DNA of 10,206 bases. Source: JAGORY01 sp964517585. GTDB taxonomy: Bacteria; Patescibacteriota; Gracilibacteria; Peribacterales; Peribacteraceae. Below, piece by piece: positions 1 to 5,448 of this stretch (positions within the stretch are counted from its first letter, which is position 1; each line of letters opens with the position of its first letter). The DNA lies in the NCBI GenBank assembly GCA_964517585.1, contig CAZFCB010000041.1:1-10206 (forward strand), in the 5' to 3' direction. The translations under genes and the position numbers were made by a program. Below the pieces are notes generated by a model that ran no database searches, was not told the DNA's origin, and worked only from the letters and a program-made list of their open reading frames with translations.

Positions 1-53
1 CCCCTTACCTCTTCCATGCCATGGAAGCGCTCTACCAGATGAGCTAGAGCCCC
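1..53 (-). tRNA. tRNA-Ala(GGC), 5' part only
   Basis: Read on the minus strand, the sequence begins with the acceptor strand GGGGCTC, then TA, a D-arm bounded by GCTC and GAGC, and an anticodon stem CTTCC/GGAAG around the 7-nt loop ATGGCAT. The anticodon is therefore GGC, which reads alanine codons. The variable region starts just before the window edge, so the T-arm and 3' acceptor strand lie outside. The visible part has normal tRNA-Ala geometry with no sign of damage. The first 13 bases of the gene recur about 77 bp upstream of it (see the repeat at 34-134). Confidence 0.93.
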
Positions 54-134
54 AACGATTTCAGACTTTCTTCGGAACCAGATGCCTGCCGGCCGTAGCC
101 CCAGAAGGCGAAGGCTGGAGCTAGAGCCCCAACG
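34..134. repeat. Duplicated tRNA-Ala 5' end with an insert
   Basis: The 17-mer GAGCTAGAGCCCCAACG occurs at 41-57, covering the first 13 bases of tRNA-Ala plus 4 bases upstream, and again exactly at 118-134. The 8-mer ACCAGATG abuts the first copy (34-41, sharing one base) and recurs at 77-84. The second copy thus looks like the same 24 bases split by a 33-bp insert at 85-117. The insert is G+C-rich and contains AGCC and GGCT as a weak inverted pair. The rest of the tRNA is not duplicated, so this is a fragment and not a second functional gene. The remainder of the 54-227 gap holds only the purE promoter candidate. Confidence 0.6.
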
Positions 135-192
135 CCGGAACACTCTAGGTGTCTTTCGCCCGTACTTCAACAGCTGTATCCTAACGAAACAC

Positions 193-221
193 TTTTCACT
201 TATCATTTTTCACTTTACACT
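193..221 (+). promoter_or_regulatory. Candidate promoter of purE (leaderless)
   Basis: TTTTCA (193-198) and TACACT (216-221) are separated by 17 bp and each matches the sigma-70 consensus at four of six positions. The purE ATG at 228 follows the -10 by only 6 nt, so the predicted first transcribed base would be the A of the start codon. No Shine-Dalgarno sequence precedes the gene. Confidence 0.45.
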
Positions 222-227
222 CGCAAC

Positions 228-680
228 ATGCCTACCGTCACATTCCTCCTTGGTTCTAAAGTCGATGTAGATTTTGCGAAAAAAATTGCAACGCTTCTCG
301 ATGAATACCAAGTCTCGTCCGAGATCATCGTAGCGTCTGCGCACAAAGTTCCTGAGAAAGTCGTAGACGTAATCGAAAAACTCAATGCACGCACAGAACC
401 GACAGTCGTCGTCACGTGTGTTGGGATGAGTAACGGACTTGGCGGCGTTGTTGCAGGTTCGTGCGTTCATCCAGTGGTCAATTGTCCGCCACATGCCTCA
501 GTCGAAGAATATGCGATCGATATTCATTCCAGTCTTCGTATGCCATCGGATGTGCCGGTAATGACGGTGACGGGATACAAGAATGCCGCCCTCGCAACTT
601 TGAGAATCTTGGCAGAGAGCGATAAAGCATTGCAGCAGAAGCTCATCGAGCGCATCAAGAAGCTGAAGACTGAGTACTAG
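228..680 (+). CDS. purE: 5-(carboxyamino)imidazole/AIR carboxylase PurE, class II type
   Basis: PurE forms carboxyaminoimidazole ribonucleotide (CAIR) in de novo purine synthesis. The 150 residues cover a complete single-domain protein: the N-terminal LLGSKVD stretch (about 7-13) at the substrate loop, SAHK (37-40), MSNGLG (67-72), PVVNCPP (82-88) and SSLRMPS (101-107). The SAHK, SNGLG and SSLRxPS motifs match class II PurE, the type fused in animal PAICS, rather than the SAHR/GAxHLPG motifs of class I enzymes. Class II enzymes carboxylate AIR directly with CO2 and need no PurK; no purK is seen here. The ATG at 228 is the only sensible start and gives the family's normal length. Nothing resembling a ribosome binding site precedes it. 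The next gene starts 35 bp downstream. PurM, which makes AIR, lies elsewhere in the window. Family is certain; the class assignment rests on motifs. Confidence 0.93.
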   Translation: MPTVTFLLGSKVDVDFAKKIATLLDEYQVSSEIIVASAHKVPEKVVDVIEKLNARTEPTVVVTCVGMSNGLGGVVAGSCVHPVVNCPPHASVEEYAIDIHSSLRMPSDVPVMTVTGYKNAALATLRILAESDKALQQKLIERIKKLKTEY

Positions 681-699
681 AGAATTCGAGAGATTTGGA

Positions 700-708
700 T
701 GGTATGAT
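700..708 (+). promoter_or_regulatory. Extended -10 element for the UDG gene
   Basis: TGGTATGAT is an extended -10 (TGn plus TATGAT, five of six to consensus) ending 7 nt before the ATG at 716. There is no good -35 at the usual distance, which extended -10 promoters often do without. The predicted transcription start coincides with the start codon. This favours 716 over the upstream TTG at 695 and ATG at 704. Confidence 0.5.
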
Positions 709-715
709 CTCATCC

Positions 716-1270
716 ATGGAACTGACACTTGAAGTGCTGAAAGAAAAGTTAACGGCGTGGAAGGGCTGTGATCTTGCGAAAAACGCAAACCCCGTCTTAG
801 GAGAAGGCAATCCACATGCGACAGTCATGTTCATTGGTGAAGCGCCAGGTCAGAAAGAAGATGAACTGAAGCGACCGTTCGTCGGTGCTTCGGGTAATTT
901 TCTGAATGAACTCCTTGGGAATATCGGTCTCAAGCGTGAAGACGTCTACATCAGCAATGTTGTGAAGTATCGTCCGCCAGAGAATCGTGATCCAGAACCA
1001 ATCGAAAAAGAGCAGTGTATGCCGTGGCTTATGCTTGAAATTGCACTCGTTCAACCTCGTGTCATCGTGACACTTGGGCGTCATTCTCTTGGTCATTTCT
1101 TTCCAGAAAAAACCATTACGGAGTCCCACGGAAAACCATTCAAGCTGTCAGATTCTATGACGCTTTTTCCTATCTACCATCCAGCAGCAGCCCTCCATAA
1201 CGGTGGATTGCGAAGTAGCTTAGTCTCAGACTTTCAAGCTCTTGGTGCATTTCTCGCTTCCATCGAATGA
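716..1270 (+). CDS. Family 4 (type A) uracil-DNA glycosylase lacking two Fe-S cysteines
   Basis: The enzyme excises uracil from DNA as the first step of base-excision repair. From the ATG at 716 it has 184 residues, normal for the family. Motif A is GEAPGQKED (41-49), followed by RPFVGASG (53-60), KYRPPENRDP (84-93) and the active-site HPAAAL (155-160). Family 4 enzymes usually bind a 4Fe-4S cluster with four cysteines: a CxxC pair near the N-terminus, the Cys of KCRPP, and one about 16 residues on. Here C18 and C101 remain, but the first position is W15 and the KCRPP cysteine is Y85, so a normal cluster cannot form. The catalytic motifs are intact and the enzyme may still be active. The stop overlaps the next start (ATGA, 1267-1270), suggesting coupled translation. 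Confidence 0.9.
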   Translation: MELTLEVLKEKLTAWKGCDLAKNANPVLGEGNPHATVMFIGEAPGQKEDELKRPFVGASGNFLNELLGNIGLKREDVYISNVVKYRPPENRDPEPIEKEQCMPWLMLEIALVQPRVIVTLGRHSLGHFFPEKTITESHGKPFKLSDSMTLFPIYHPAAALHNGGLRSSLVSDFQALGAFLASIE

Positions 1271-1629
1271 CCTCCATCCTCGTTCGTATTGCCATAGCCG
1301 CACTCTTGTCACTTACGTCACTGTTAGTCATTCTTTTTCGCGTCAGTCCTTTGAGTGCCCCCGGTTTGGCGGTGCCTTTTTTCTTTCTCACGATCTTTCT
1401 TTCGGTAGCCAGCATCGGAACGCTCCTGTTCTATGCGGCGTGGAGCAGACTGTCGATGGAGGGAATGGATTCAGGTCGTAAACTCTCCATTTCATTCCGA
1501 GAGGGCTTATTACTTGGTGGTGCGACCATACTACTACTTGTCTTCCTTCTGCTTGAAATTCTGACTTGGTGGATTGCTGGCCTTATCTACCTCGTATTCT
1601 TGCTCATTGAAATGGCACTTCTCTCGTAA
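1267..1629 (+). CDS. Small four-helix membrane protein, function unknown
   Basis: I do not recognise this 120-residue protein. It is strongly hydrophobic, with likely membrane segments at about residues 5-24, 34-58, 80-98 and 100-119. A short polar loop at about 60-79 (SRLSMEGMDSGRKLSISFRE) joins the second and third segments. The last two helices form a near-continuous Leu/Ile/Val-rich hairpin with W101-W102 at the turn. No catalytic or binding motif is visible. The ATG lies inside the UDG stop (ATGA), so the gene is probably cotranscribed and translationally coupled with UDG. That is gene packing, not evidence of shared function. pheS follows after 21 bp. The membrane nature is clear; the start is well fixed by the overlap. 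Confidence 0.75.
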   Translation: MTSILVRIAIAALLSLTSLLVILFRVSPLSAPGLAVPFFFLTIFLSVASIGTLLFYAAWSRLSMEGMDSGRKLSISFREGLLLGGATILLLVFLLLEILTWWIAGLIYLVFLLIEMALLS

Positions 1630-1635
1630 GATCGT

Positions 1636-1641
1636 TATTCT
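1636..1641 (+). promoter_or_regulatory. Possible -10 of pheS
   Basis: TATTCT lies 9 nt before the pheS ATG; the overlapping TATAGA (1641-1646) lies 4 nt before it. Either would put the transcription start within a few bases of the start codon. No Shine-Dalgarno sequence or clear -35 is seen. Weak evidence alone, but consistent with neighbouring genes. Confidence 0.3.
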
Positions 1642-1650
1642 ATAGATGTC

Positions 1651-2658
1651 ATGCACCTTCCAACTCCTTTTGATTCCTACCTCGGCAAGATCTCTGTCGC
1701 TACTGACGTCGCTACGTTGGAAGCGCTCCATTTGGAGCTTTACGGTCGCAAGGCCGGTGTCATCACGCTCGCCATGAAAGACCTCGGTGCGATGTCCCCT
1801 GAGGAGCGTAAAACTCGTGGACAGGAAATGAATGTGATAAAAAAAGAGATTGATGAAGCATTTGCATCGCGTGAGCAAACTCTGAGCCAAGCATCGCTTT
1901 CGTCACTCGCAAGCTCTGATGCACTCGACCTGACTCTTGATCTTCCAGCAGAGGAGCAAGGTCATCTTCATCCCGTACACGAATTCATTCGTAAAGCTGA
2001 AGAGGTTTTTGGACGAATGGGTTTTGATACTGCACGCGGACCTGAGCTTGAGACCGAGCATTACAACTTCAACATGCTCAATATTCCAGAAACACATCCC
2101 GCTCGCGATGCACAGGACACGTTCTGGGTTTCGTCACTTGATCGTACGGTACTTCGGACACACACGTCCCCCGTGCAGATTCGGTACATGGAAAAGAACA
2201 AGCCGCCGTTTCGGATGATCTGCACCGGCAAGGTGTATCGCAAAGACAGTGATGCAACTCACTCGCCGATGTTTCATCAGATAGAAGGCTTGATGATCGG
2301 TAAGACTGTGTCACTAGCGAACATGAAAGCAGTCATGGAGCAGGCCGTGCGTGAGCTGATTTCACCTGATGCAGAGTTTCGTTGGAGGACTGGCTACTTT
2401 CCGTTTGTGGAACCGGGACTCGAGATGGATATGCGCTGGAGAGGGGATGAGTCCGAGAGTCGGGAAGGCCGATGGCTCGAGATCGTCGGCTGCGGCATGG
2501 TGCATCCCAATGTCCTGAAAAACGTTGGTATCGATCCTGAAGAGTATCAGGGCTTTGCCTTTGGTTTCGGTGTTGAACGTATGATCATGATCCGGCACCA
2601 GATACCTGACCTTCGTCTCTTTTTCAGCGGAGATATGAGGTTTTTGAGGCAGTTTTAG
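1651..2658 (+). CDS. pheS: Phenylalanyl-tRNA synthetase alpha subunit
   Basis: PheS is the catalytic subunit of the (alpha-beta)2 enzyme that attaches phenylalanine to tRNA-Phe. Residues 1-100 form the usual N-terminal helical, tRNA-binding arm. The class II catalytic core follows: HPVHEFIRKAEEVFGRMGF (107-125), RTHTSPVQIRYM (169-180), motif 2 with the arginine of FRMICTGKVYRKD (187-199) and HQIEGL (209-214), the phenylalanine-pocket strand GYFPFVEPGLEMD (248-260), and motif 3 GFAFGFGVERM (301-311). The C-terminus RFLRQF is typical. At 335 residues it is full length. pheT, needed for a working enzyme, is not downstream: the next gene is an unrelated protein with its own promoter. Unlinked pheS and pheT occur in some reduced genomes. 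Confidence 0.97.
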   Translation: MHLPTPFDSYLGKISVATDVATLEALHLELYGRKAGVITLAMKDLGAMSPEERKTRGQEMNVIKKEIDEAFASREQTLSQASLSSLASSDALDLTLDLPAEEQGHLHPVHEFIRKAEEVFGRMGFDTARGPELETEHYNFNMLNIPETHPARDAQDTFWVSSLDRTVLRTHTSPVQIRYMEKNKPPFRMICTGKVYRKDSDATHSPMFHQIEGLMIGKTVSLANMKAVMEQAVRELISPDAEFRWRTGYFPFVEPGLEMDMRWRGDESESREGRWLEIVGCGMVHPNVLKNVGIDPEEYQGFAFGFGVERMIMIRHQIPDLRLFFSGDMRFLRQF

Positions 2659-2666
2659 GGCACCGC

Positions 2667-2699
2667 ATATTGACAAAGTTTATCAATATAGTATATTGA
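2667..2699 (+). promoter_or_regulatory. Consensus promoter overlapped by three ATATTGA half-sites
   Basis: TTGACA (2670-2675, perfect -35) and TATATT (2692-2697) are 16 bp apart, the best sigma-70 promoter in the window. The -10 ends 6 nt before the ATG at 2704, so a leaderless mRNA is predicted. The heptamer ATATTGA occurs at 2667-2673, inverted as TCAATAT at 2683-2689, and again at 2693-2699. The last two sit in a perfect 17-bp palindrome (2683-2699, centre 2691). The half-sites overlap both promoter hexamers, as expected for a repressor operator. Confidence 0.65.
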
Positions 2700-2703
2700 A
2701 CTA

Positions 2704-3696
2704 ATGACTGATATGCTTGGAGCAACAGTGTCGCCTGACATGCCCGAAAAGCCAGACCCAACTTCGCGATCCCTCATCGTGCGAGCGGTGGATAAAAATG
2801 TAGAAGACACTGGATCTAAAACTGCGGACATTCTGGAAGCAGCCAGATTCATCGAAGATACAGAGTTTCTTCTCGATAATAGCCCCACACTCAATCCTCG
2901 TTCACGCGCATCATTGACTGCGGTTATTGAGTATCTGAAGATGCCTACGGGCAATATTGCCGATCTTAAAACACACAGCCTAGCGCTTGGCGTGGTTGCG
3001 TTGGAGGACGGACACATTCCGGTAGTTGGTGACCTGAACCGTCGCTTTGTCGATTTTCTCTATGCGTATCAGAATGCTAAATTACAGGAAGCGCTTTCAA
3101 GCGATCCTCAGCAGATGATGGAGATTACGGGACTTCTTCAGGATCTTCAGCGTTTTAGCGGGCAGGCATTGATCTTGCCCTCGGGCGTACAGCGAGAGAG
3201 TGCTTTGCGCAGTGACTTCGAAGCTTTTTTAGGTAAAAACGAGATGCGGCTCCGTACCAGTGGAGAAGTGCCTTCAGCTTCCTCTTCAGACTCGGTTCCA
3301 GTCATCGCTGCTATGGAAGAATTTCTAAAAACCGGCGAAGGAGATGCTGCTATTGATCGTGCACTTGCATATCTGCGCTCTCCGACTGGCGATGGAAAAG
3401 ATTTGATGAAGCTTGGCGATGATTTAGCAGAACTAATTGCGATGACATACATGGGCGACGGGCCACCGGAAATTGAGTTCCTCTACACGCATATCCTCCG
3501 CCTACAATTTGAACACGAGCGTACGAAGCTCCGCACTGCGATGACCAGAGAACCTCAGGATATGAAGGAGGTGAGTACTTCGCTGGTGCTGACACGGAAT
3601 CTAGCAGTATCATCGAAAAGTACTGATCCAATGCAACTTCAAGAGCTTGAGGAGTTTTTGAATAATTTTGAAATCAAACAAAAGTCGGAAAACTAG
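2704..3696 (+). CDS. Unrecognised soluble protein with two internal repeats
   Basis: I do not recognise this 330-residue protein. It has no signal peptide or membrane segment and is predicted to be mostly alpha-helical and acidic. Residues about 47-178 and 199-321 look like two diverged copies of one roughly 125-residue domain. The shared anchors are YLKMPTG (77-83) and YLRSPTG (223-229); DL a few residues later in both; a segment with KLQEALSSDPQQMMEI (126-141) against KLRTAMTREPQDMKEV (275-290); and FEAFL (172-176) against LEEFL (315-319). A Ser-rich linker (186-197) joins them. No enzymatic motif is seen; a helical binding or scaffold role would be a guess. It follows pheS but has its own strong, operator-like promoter, so it is probably independently regulated. 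It converges with pyrE, 9 bp away. Confidence 0.8.
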   Translation: MTDMLGATVSPDMPEKPDPTSRSLIVRAVDKNVEDTGSKTADILEAARFIEDTEFLLDNSPTLNPRSRASLTAVIEYLKMPTGNIADLKTHSLALGVVALEDGHIPVVGDLNRRFVDFLYAYQNAKLQEALSSDPQQMMEITGLLQDLQRFSGQALILPSGVQRESALRSDFEAFLGKNEMRLRTSGEVPSASSSDSVPVIAAMEEFLKTGEGDAAIDRALAYLRSPTGDGKDLMKLGDDLAELIAMTYMGDGPPEIEFLYTHILRLQFEHERTKLRTAMTREPQDMKEVSTSLVLTRNLAVSSKSTDPMQLQELEEFLNNFEIKQKSEN

Positions 3697-3723
3697 CAGG
3701 GTGATCTACAACCCCTGTTTCTT
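3697..3723 (+). terminator. Weak terminator after the two-repeat protein
   Basis: CAGGG (3697-3701) can pair with CCCTG (3713-3717), extendable by one pair with a bulge, followed by TTTCTTC. It begins one base after the stop codon and runs into the end of convergent pyrE. The stem is short and the U-run is broken, so this is tentative. Confidence 0.3.
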
Positions 3724-4356
3724 CGCCCAATTCTCCGGATCAGCAGAAAACGTACTGATCTGATCAGCCTGTTCTTCCGTAATACGTTTCTGAGCGAGGG
3801 CTACATCCAGAAGTGTTGAGATGGTACAGAGTGGGTGCAGCTTCACTTTCGCTTCGCGAGCTTTCATGATGCCATCTGCCAGTTCGTAGCTAAAGATCGC
3901 TACGACGTCCGTGACGATGCTTTGCCCTTCCTCTCGCAACGCTTCAACACTGGAGACAGAGCTTTTTGCTGTTGAAATGAGATCTTCGACAAGAATGACA
4001 TGCTTATTAGGTTTCATATCACCTTCGATTTGTTTCTTCGTCCCATGTGCCTTGATTTGAGTTGCAGTTCTCACATAGACAAATGGCAGCTTGAGTCGAT
4101 CAGCGACAAGTGCAGCCCAACCGATGGCGGCGGTTGCTGTTCCTGCGATGACATCGGCTTCGATGTGCAGGTTCTTTACCCGGTTTGTAAGAGCTTCCAC
4201 AACAAAATCACGTGCTTCAGGATGACTGTAGACCATTCTGTTATCGCAGTAGATTGGTGACCTGAGGCCGCTTGTCCACGTAAAAGGCGGAGTGGTCGAG
4301 AGTTTTACTGCGCCAATCTGGAGGAGGTACTCTGCGATGCGTTGTCCGTGTGGCAC
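3706..4356 (-). CDS. pyrE: Orotate phosphoribosyltransferase
   Basis: PyrE joins orotate to PRPP to make OMP in pyrimidine synthesis. Diagnostic stretches, counted from the GTG at 4356 (216 residues), are FTWTSGLRSPIYCDNR (25-40) for orotate binding, the GTATAAIGWAALVADRL region (72-88), the catalytic loop with KAHG and KKQIEG (102-112), and the PRPP loop VEDLISTAKSS (123-133). Most family members have Gly after ST in that loop (STGGS or STGKS), whereas this one has Ala. The frame stays open upstream; an ATG at 4437 would add 27 residues (including a stretch IELFSLLFHLLF) with no counterpart in the family. It would also leave only 15 bp to rsmG. I prefer the GTG because an extended -10 lies just upstream of it, but the start is uncertain. 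Divergent from rsmG; convergent with the two-repeat protein. Confidence 0.93.
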   Translation of the reverse strand: MPHGQRIAEYLLQIGAVKLSTTPPFTWTSGLRSPIYCDNRMVYSHPEARDFVVEALTNRVKNLHIEADVIAGTATAAIGWAALVADRLKLPFVYVRTATQIKAHGTKKQIEGDMKPNKHVILVEDLISTAKSSVSSVEALREEGQSIVTDVVAIFSYELADGIMKAREAKVKLHPLCTISTLLDVALAQKRITEEQADQISTFSADPENWAKKQGL

Positions 4357-4385
4357 GTCTACTGAGGGAATCGAAGTATGTGTGC

Positions 4386-4394
4386 AGAATAGCA
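4386..4394 (-). promoter_or_regulatory. Extended -10 element for pyrE
   Basis: On the minus strand TGCTATTCT is an extended -10 (TGn plus TATTCT). It predicts transcription starting near 4379, giving a leader of about 23 nt to the GTG at 4356. It lies inside the reading frame if the upstream ATG at 4437 is used, so it argues for the shorter protein. No convincing -35 is seen. Confidence 0.4.
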
Positions 4395-4440
4395 GATGGA
4401 ATAGGAGAGAAAAGAGCTCGATTGAACGAGTCCTCATGGC

Positions 4441-4446
4441 TAGAGT
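4441..4446 (+). promoter_or_regulatory. Candidate -10 of rsmG (leaderless)
   Basis: TAGAGT lies exactly 6 nt before the rsmG ATG at 4453, matching the TANNNT pattern and spacing of other genes here. There is no Shine-Dalgarno sequence. The hexamer itself is weak. Confidence 0.35.
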
Positions 4447-4452
4447 GGTCAC

Positions 4453-5127
4453 ATGACTGTTGATGAATCTCGCCTTCGGCAGCTGATGGACGTTTTCCTT
4501 GTAGAGAACGCCAAGTTGAATCTGTCTGCACTCAGGACGCCTGATCTCTGTTGGCATGGAAACATTCTAGATTCCATCGCTTTTTTGCAGGCATTTGAAA
4601 CATATCCGGATCTGAAAAAAATAAAAAAGCTCCTAGATATCGGTACCGGTGGCGGTTTTCCTCTACTGCCTCTCGCGCTTTGCCTGCCGCACGTCGAGTG
4701 TGTAGGCATTGATGCAACGCAGAAGAAAGTAGATGCTGTAGGGCGTATCATTGCCTCCGTTTCCATACCAAACACCTCACTTCTCTGTGGGCGGACAGAG
4801 TCCATTGCACATAACGCGACGTATCGGGGGCAGTTCGACGTAATCACAGCTCGCGCAGTAGCGCCGCTGTCTGTGCTTCTTGAATACGCAGTACCGTTTC
4901 TTGCAGTCGGAGGGCTTTGTGCTTTCTGGAAGAGTACGAAGATAGCAGCAGAATTGGCAGAGACTGCAGATGCTCAAAAAAAACTTTCAGCGTCGTACCT
5001 TGGCACTTTTCAGTATGCGCTTCCAGGGCAATGGGGAGAACGCACAATTGTCTTCTTCAAGAAAACGGCCGCGACCTTACGTGACTATCCGAGGAGAACT
5101 GGCGTACCGAAACAGGATCCACTCTAA
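4453..5127 (+). CDS. rsmG: 16S rRNA (guanine-527-N7)-methyltransferase RsmG
   Basis: RsmG (GidB) methylates N7 of G527 in the 530 loop of 16S rRNA using S-adenosylmethionine. The 224 residues give a full-length protein: an N-terminal helical segment with NAKLNLSALR (19-28) and HGNILDSIAFL (35-45), the SAM-binding motif LLDIGTGGGFPLLPLAL (60-76), the acidic strand end VGIDATQKK (84-92), and FDVITARAVAPL (128-139), which is characteristic of the family. The C-terminal YPRRTGVPKQDPL (212-224) is the usual ending. It is divergent from pyrE. Loss of this enzyme gives low-level streptomycin resistance in other bacteria, but here it appears intact. Confidence 0.95.
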   Translation: MTVDESRLRQLMDVFLVENAKLNLSALRTPDLCWHGNILDSIAFLQAFETYPDLKKIKKLLDIGTGGGFPLLPLALCLPHVECVGIDATQKKVDAVGRIIASVSIPNTSLLCGRTESIAHNATYRGQFDVITARAVAPLSVLLEYAVPFLAVGGLCAFWKSTKIAAELAETADAQKKLSASYLGTFQYALPGQWGERTIVFFKKTAATLRDYPRRTGVPKQDPL

Positions 5128-5138
5128 AAAAGGATCAG

Positions 5139-5163
5139 AAACTTGAGTAGTTTATTTGTTTTT
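5139..5163 (+). terminator. Weak hairpin with U-run after rsmG
   Basis: AAACT (5139-5143) pairs with AGTTT (5149-5153) around a 5-nt loop, followed by ATTTGTTTTT (5154-5163). The stem is A+T-rich and only 5 bp, so termination would be inefficient. On the minus strand the same hairpin is followed, after a few bases, by a run of six T, so it could also end a transcript from that side. Confidence 0.35.
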
Positions 5164-5254
5164 ACAGATGCTGTGAGAGTGTACTGACGACGACAACGAG
5201 ACAAGCGGCAAAGACGACGAGAAACGGTGACATTCCGAGAGTGCGGCTTCGCAT
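5162..5254 (-). CDS. Possible 30-residue single-span membrane protein
   Basis: A very short reading frame on the minus strand begins at an ATG (5254-5252) and ends at TAA. Its product starts MRSRTLGMSP, continues with one hydrophobic stretch (about residues 10-25, including LVVFAACLVVVVS) and ends SQHL. This is a basic N-terminus followed by one membrane helix, as in many bacterial small membrane proteins. A fair promoter lies upstream on the same strand (TTGTTT, 16 bp, TATACT; 5287-5314), which would give a leader of about 26 nt. No Shine-Dalgarno sequence is seen. It is one of few explanations for the otherwise empty 5128-5448 gap, but a frame this short can arise by chance. Confidence 0.25.
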   Translation of the reverse strand: MRSRTLGMSPFLVVFAACLVVVVSTLSQHL

Positions 5255-5286
5255 AGTTTTCGTGGGGAAATGTGACAGCGGATACC

Positions 5287-5314
5287 AGTATAGTCAGCTG
5301 AGAAGTGCAAACAA
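5287..5314 (-). promoter_or_regulatory. Candidate minus-strand promoter in the rsmG-rlmE gap
   Basis: On the minus strand TTGTTT (5314-5309) and TATACT (5292-5287) are 16 bp apart. The -10 matches consensus at five of six positions. It points toward the micro-ORF at 5162-5254 and away from rlmE, so it would drive either that ORF or a small RNA. The rest of the gap shows no other clear structure. Confidence 0.35.
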
Positions 5315-5392
5315 GAGGGGGTAGTGATGCAAAGATCATCCTGCGTTTGATAATCCACAGATAATGCGCCATTAAACGCTTCCATAAGCCAA

Positions 5393-5398
5393 TATATA
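5393..5398 (+). promoter_or_regulatory. Candidate -10 of rlmE
   Basis: TATATA lies 50 nt upstream of the rlmE ATG and would give a leader of roughly 44 nt. No recognisable -35 or ribosome binding site accompanies it. Unlike its neighbours, rlmE shows no TANNNT hexamer 6-7 nt before its start. Confidence 0.25.
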
Positions 5399-5448
5399 AG
5401 GTGTACCATACGGACAAATTTTCACTGAACTGCCAAGCCAAAATTATT

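Noticed and set aside
82..270. 62-codon plus-strand frame upstream of and overlapping purE
   Set aside because: It runs through the repeat fragment and the purE promoter into purE in another frame; composition is not protein-like.
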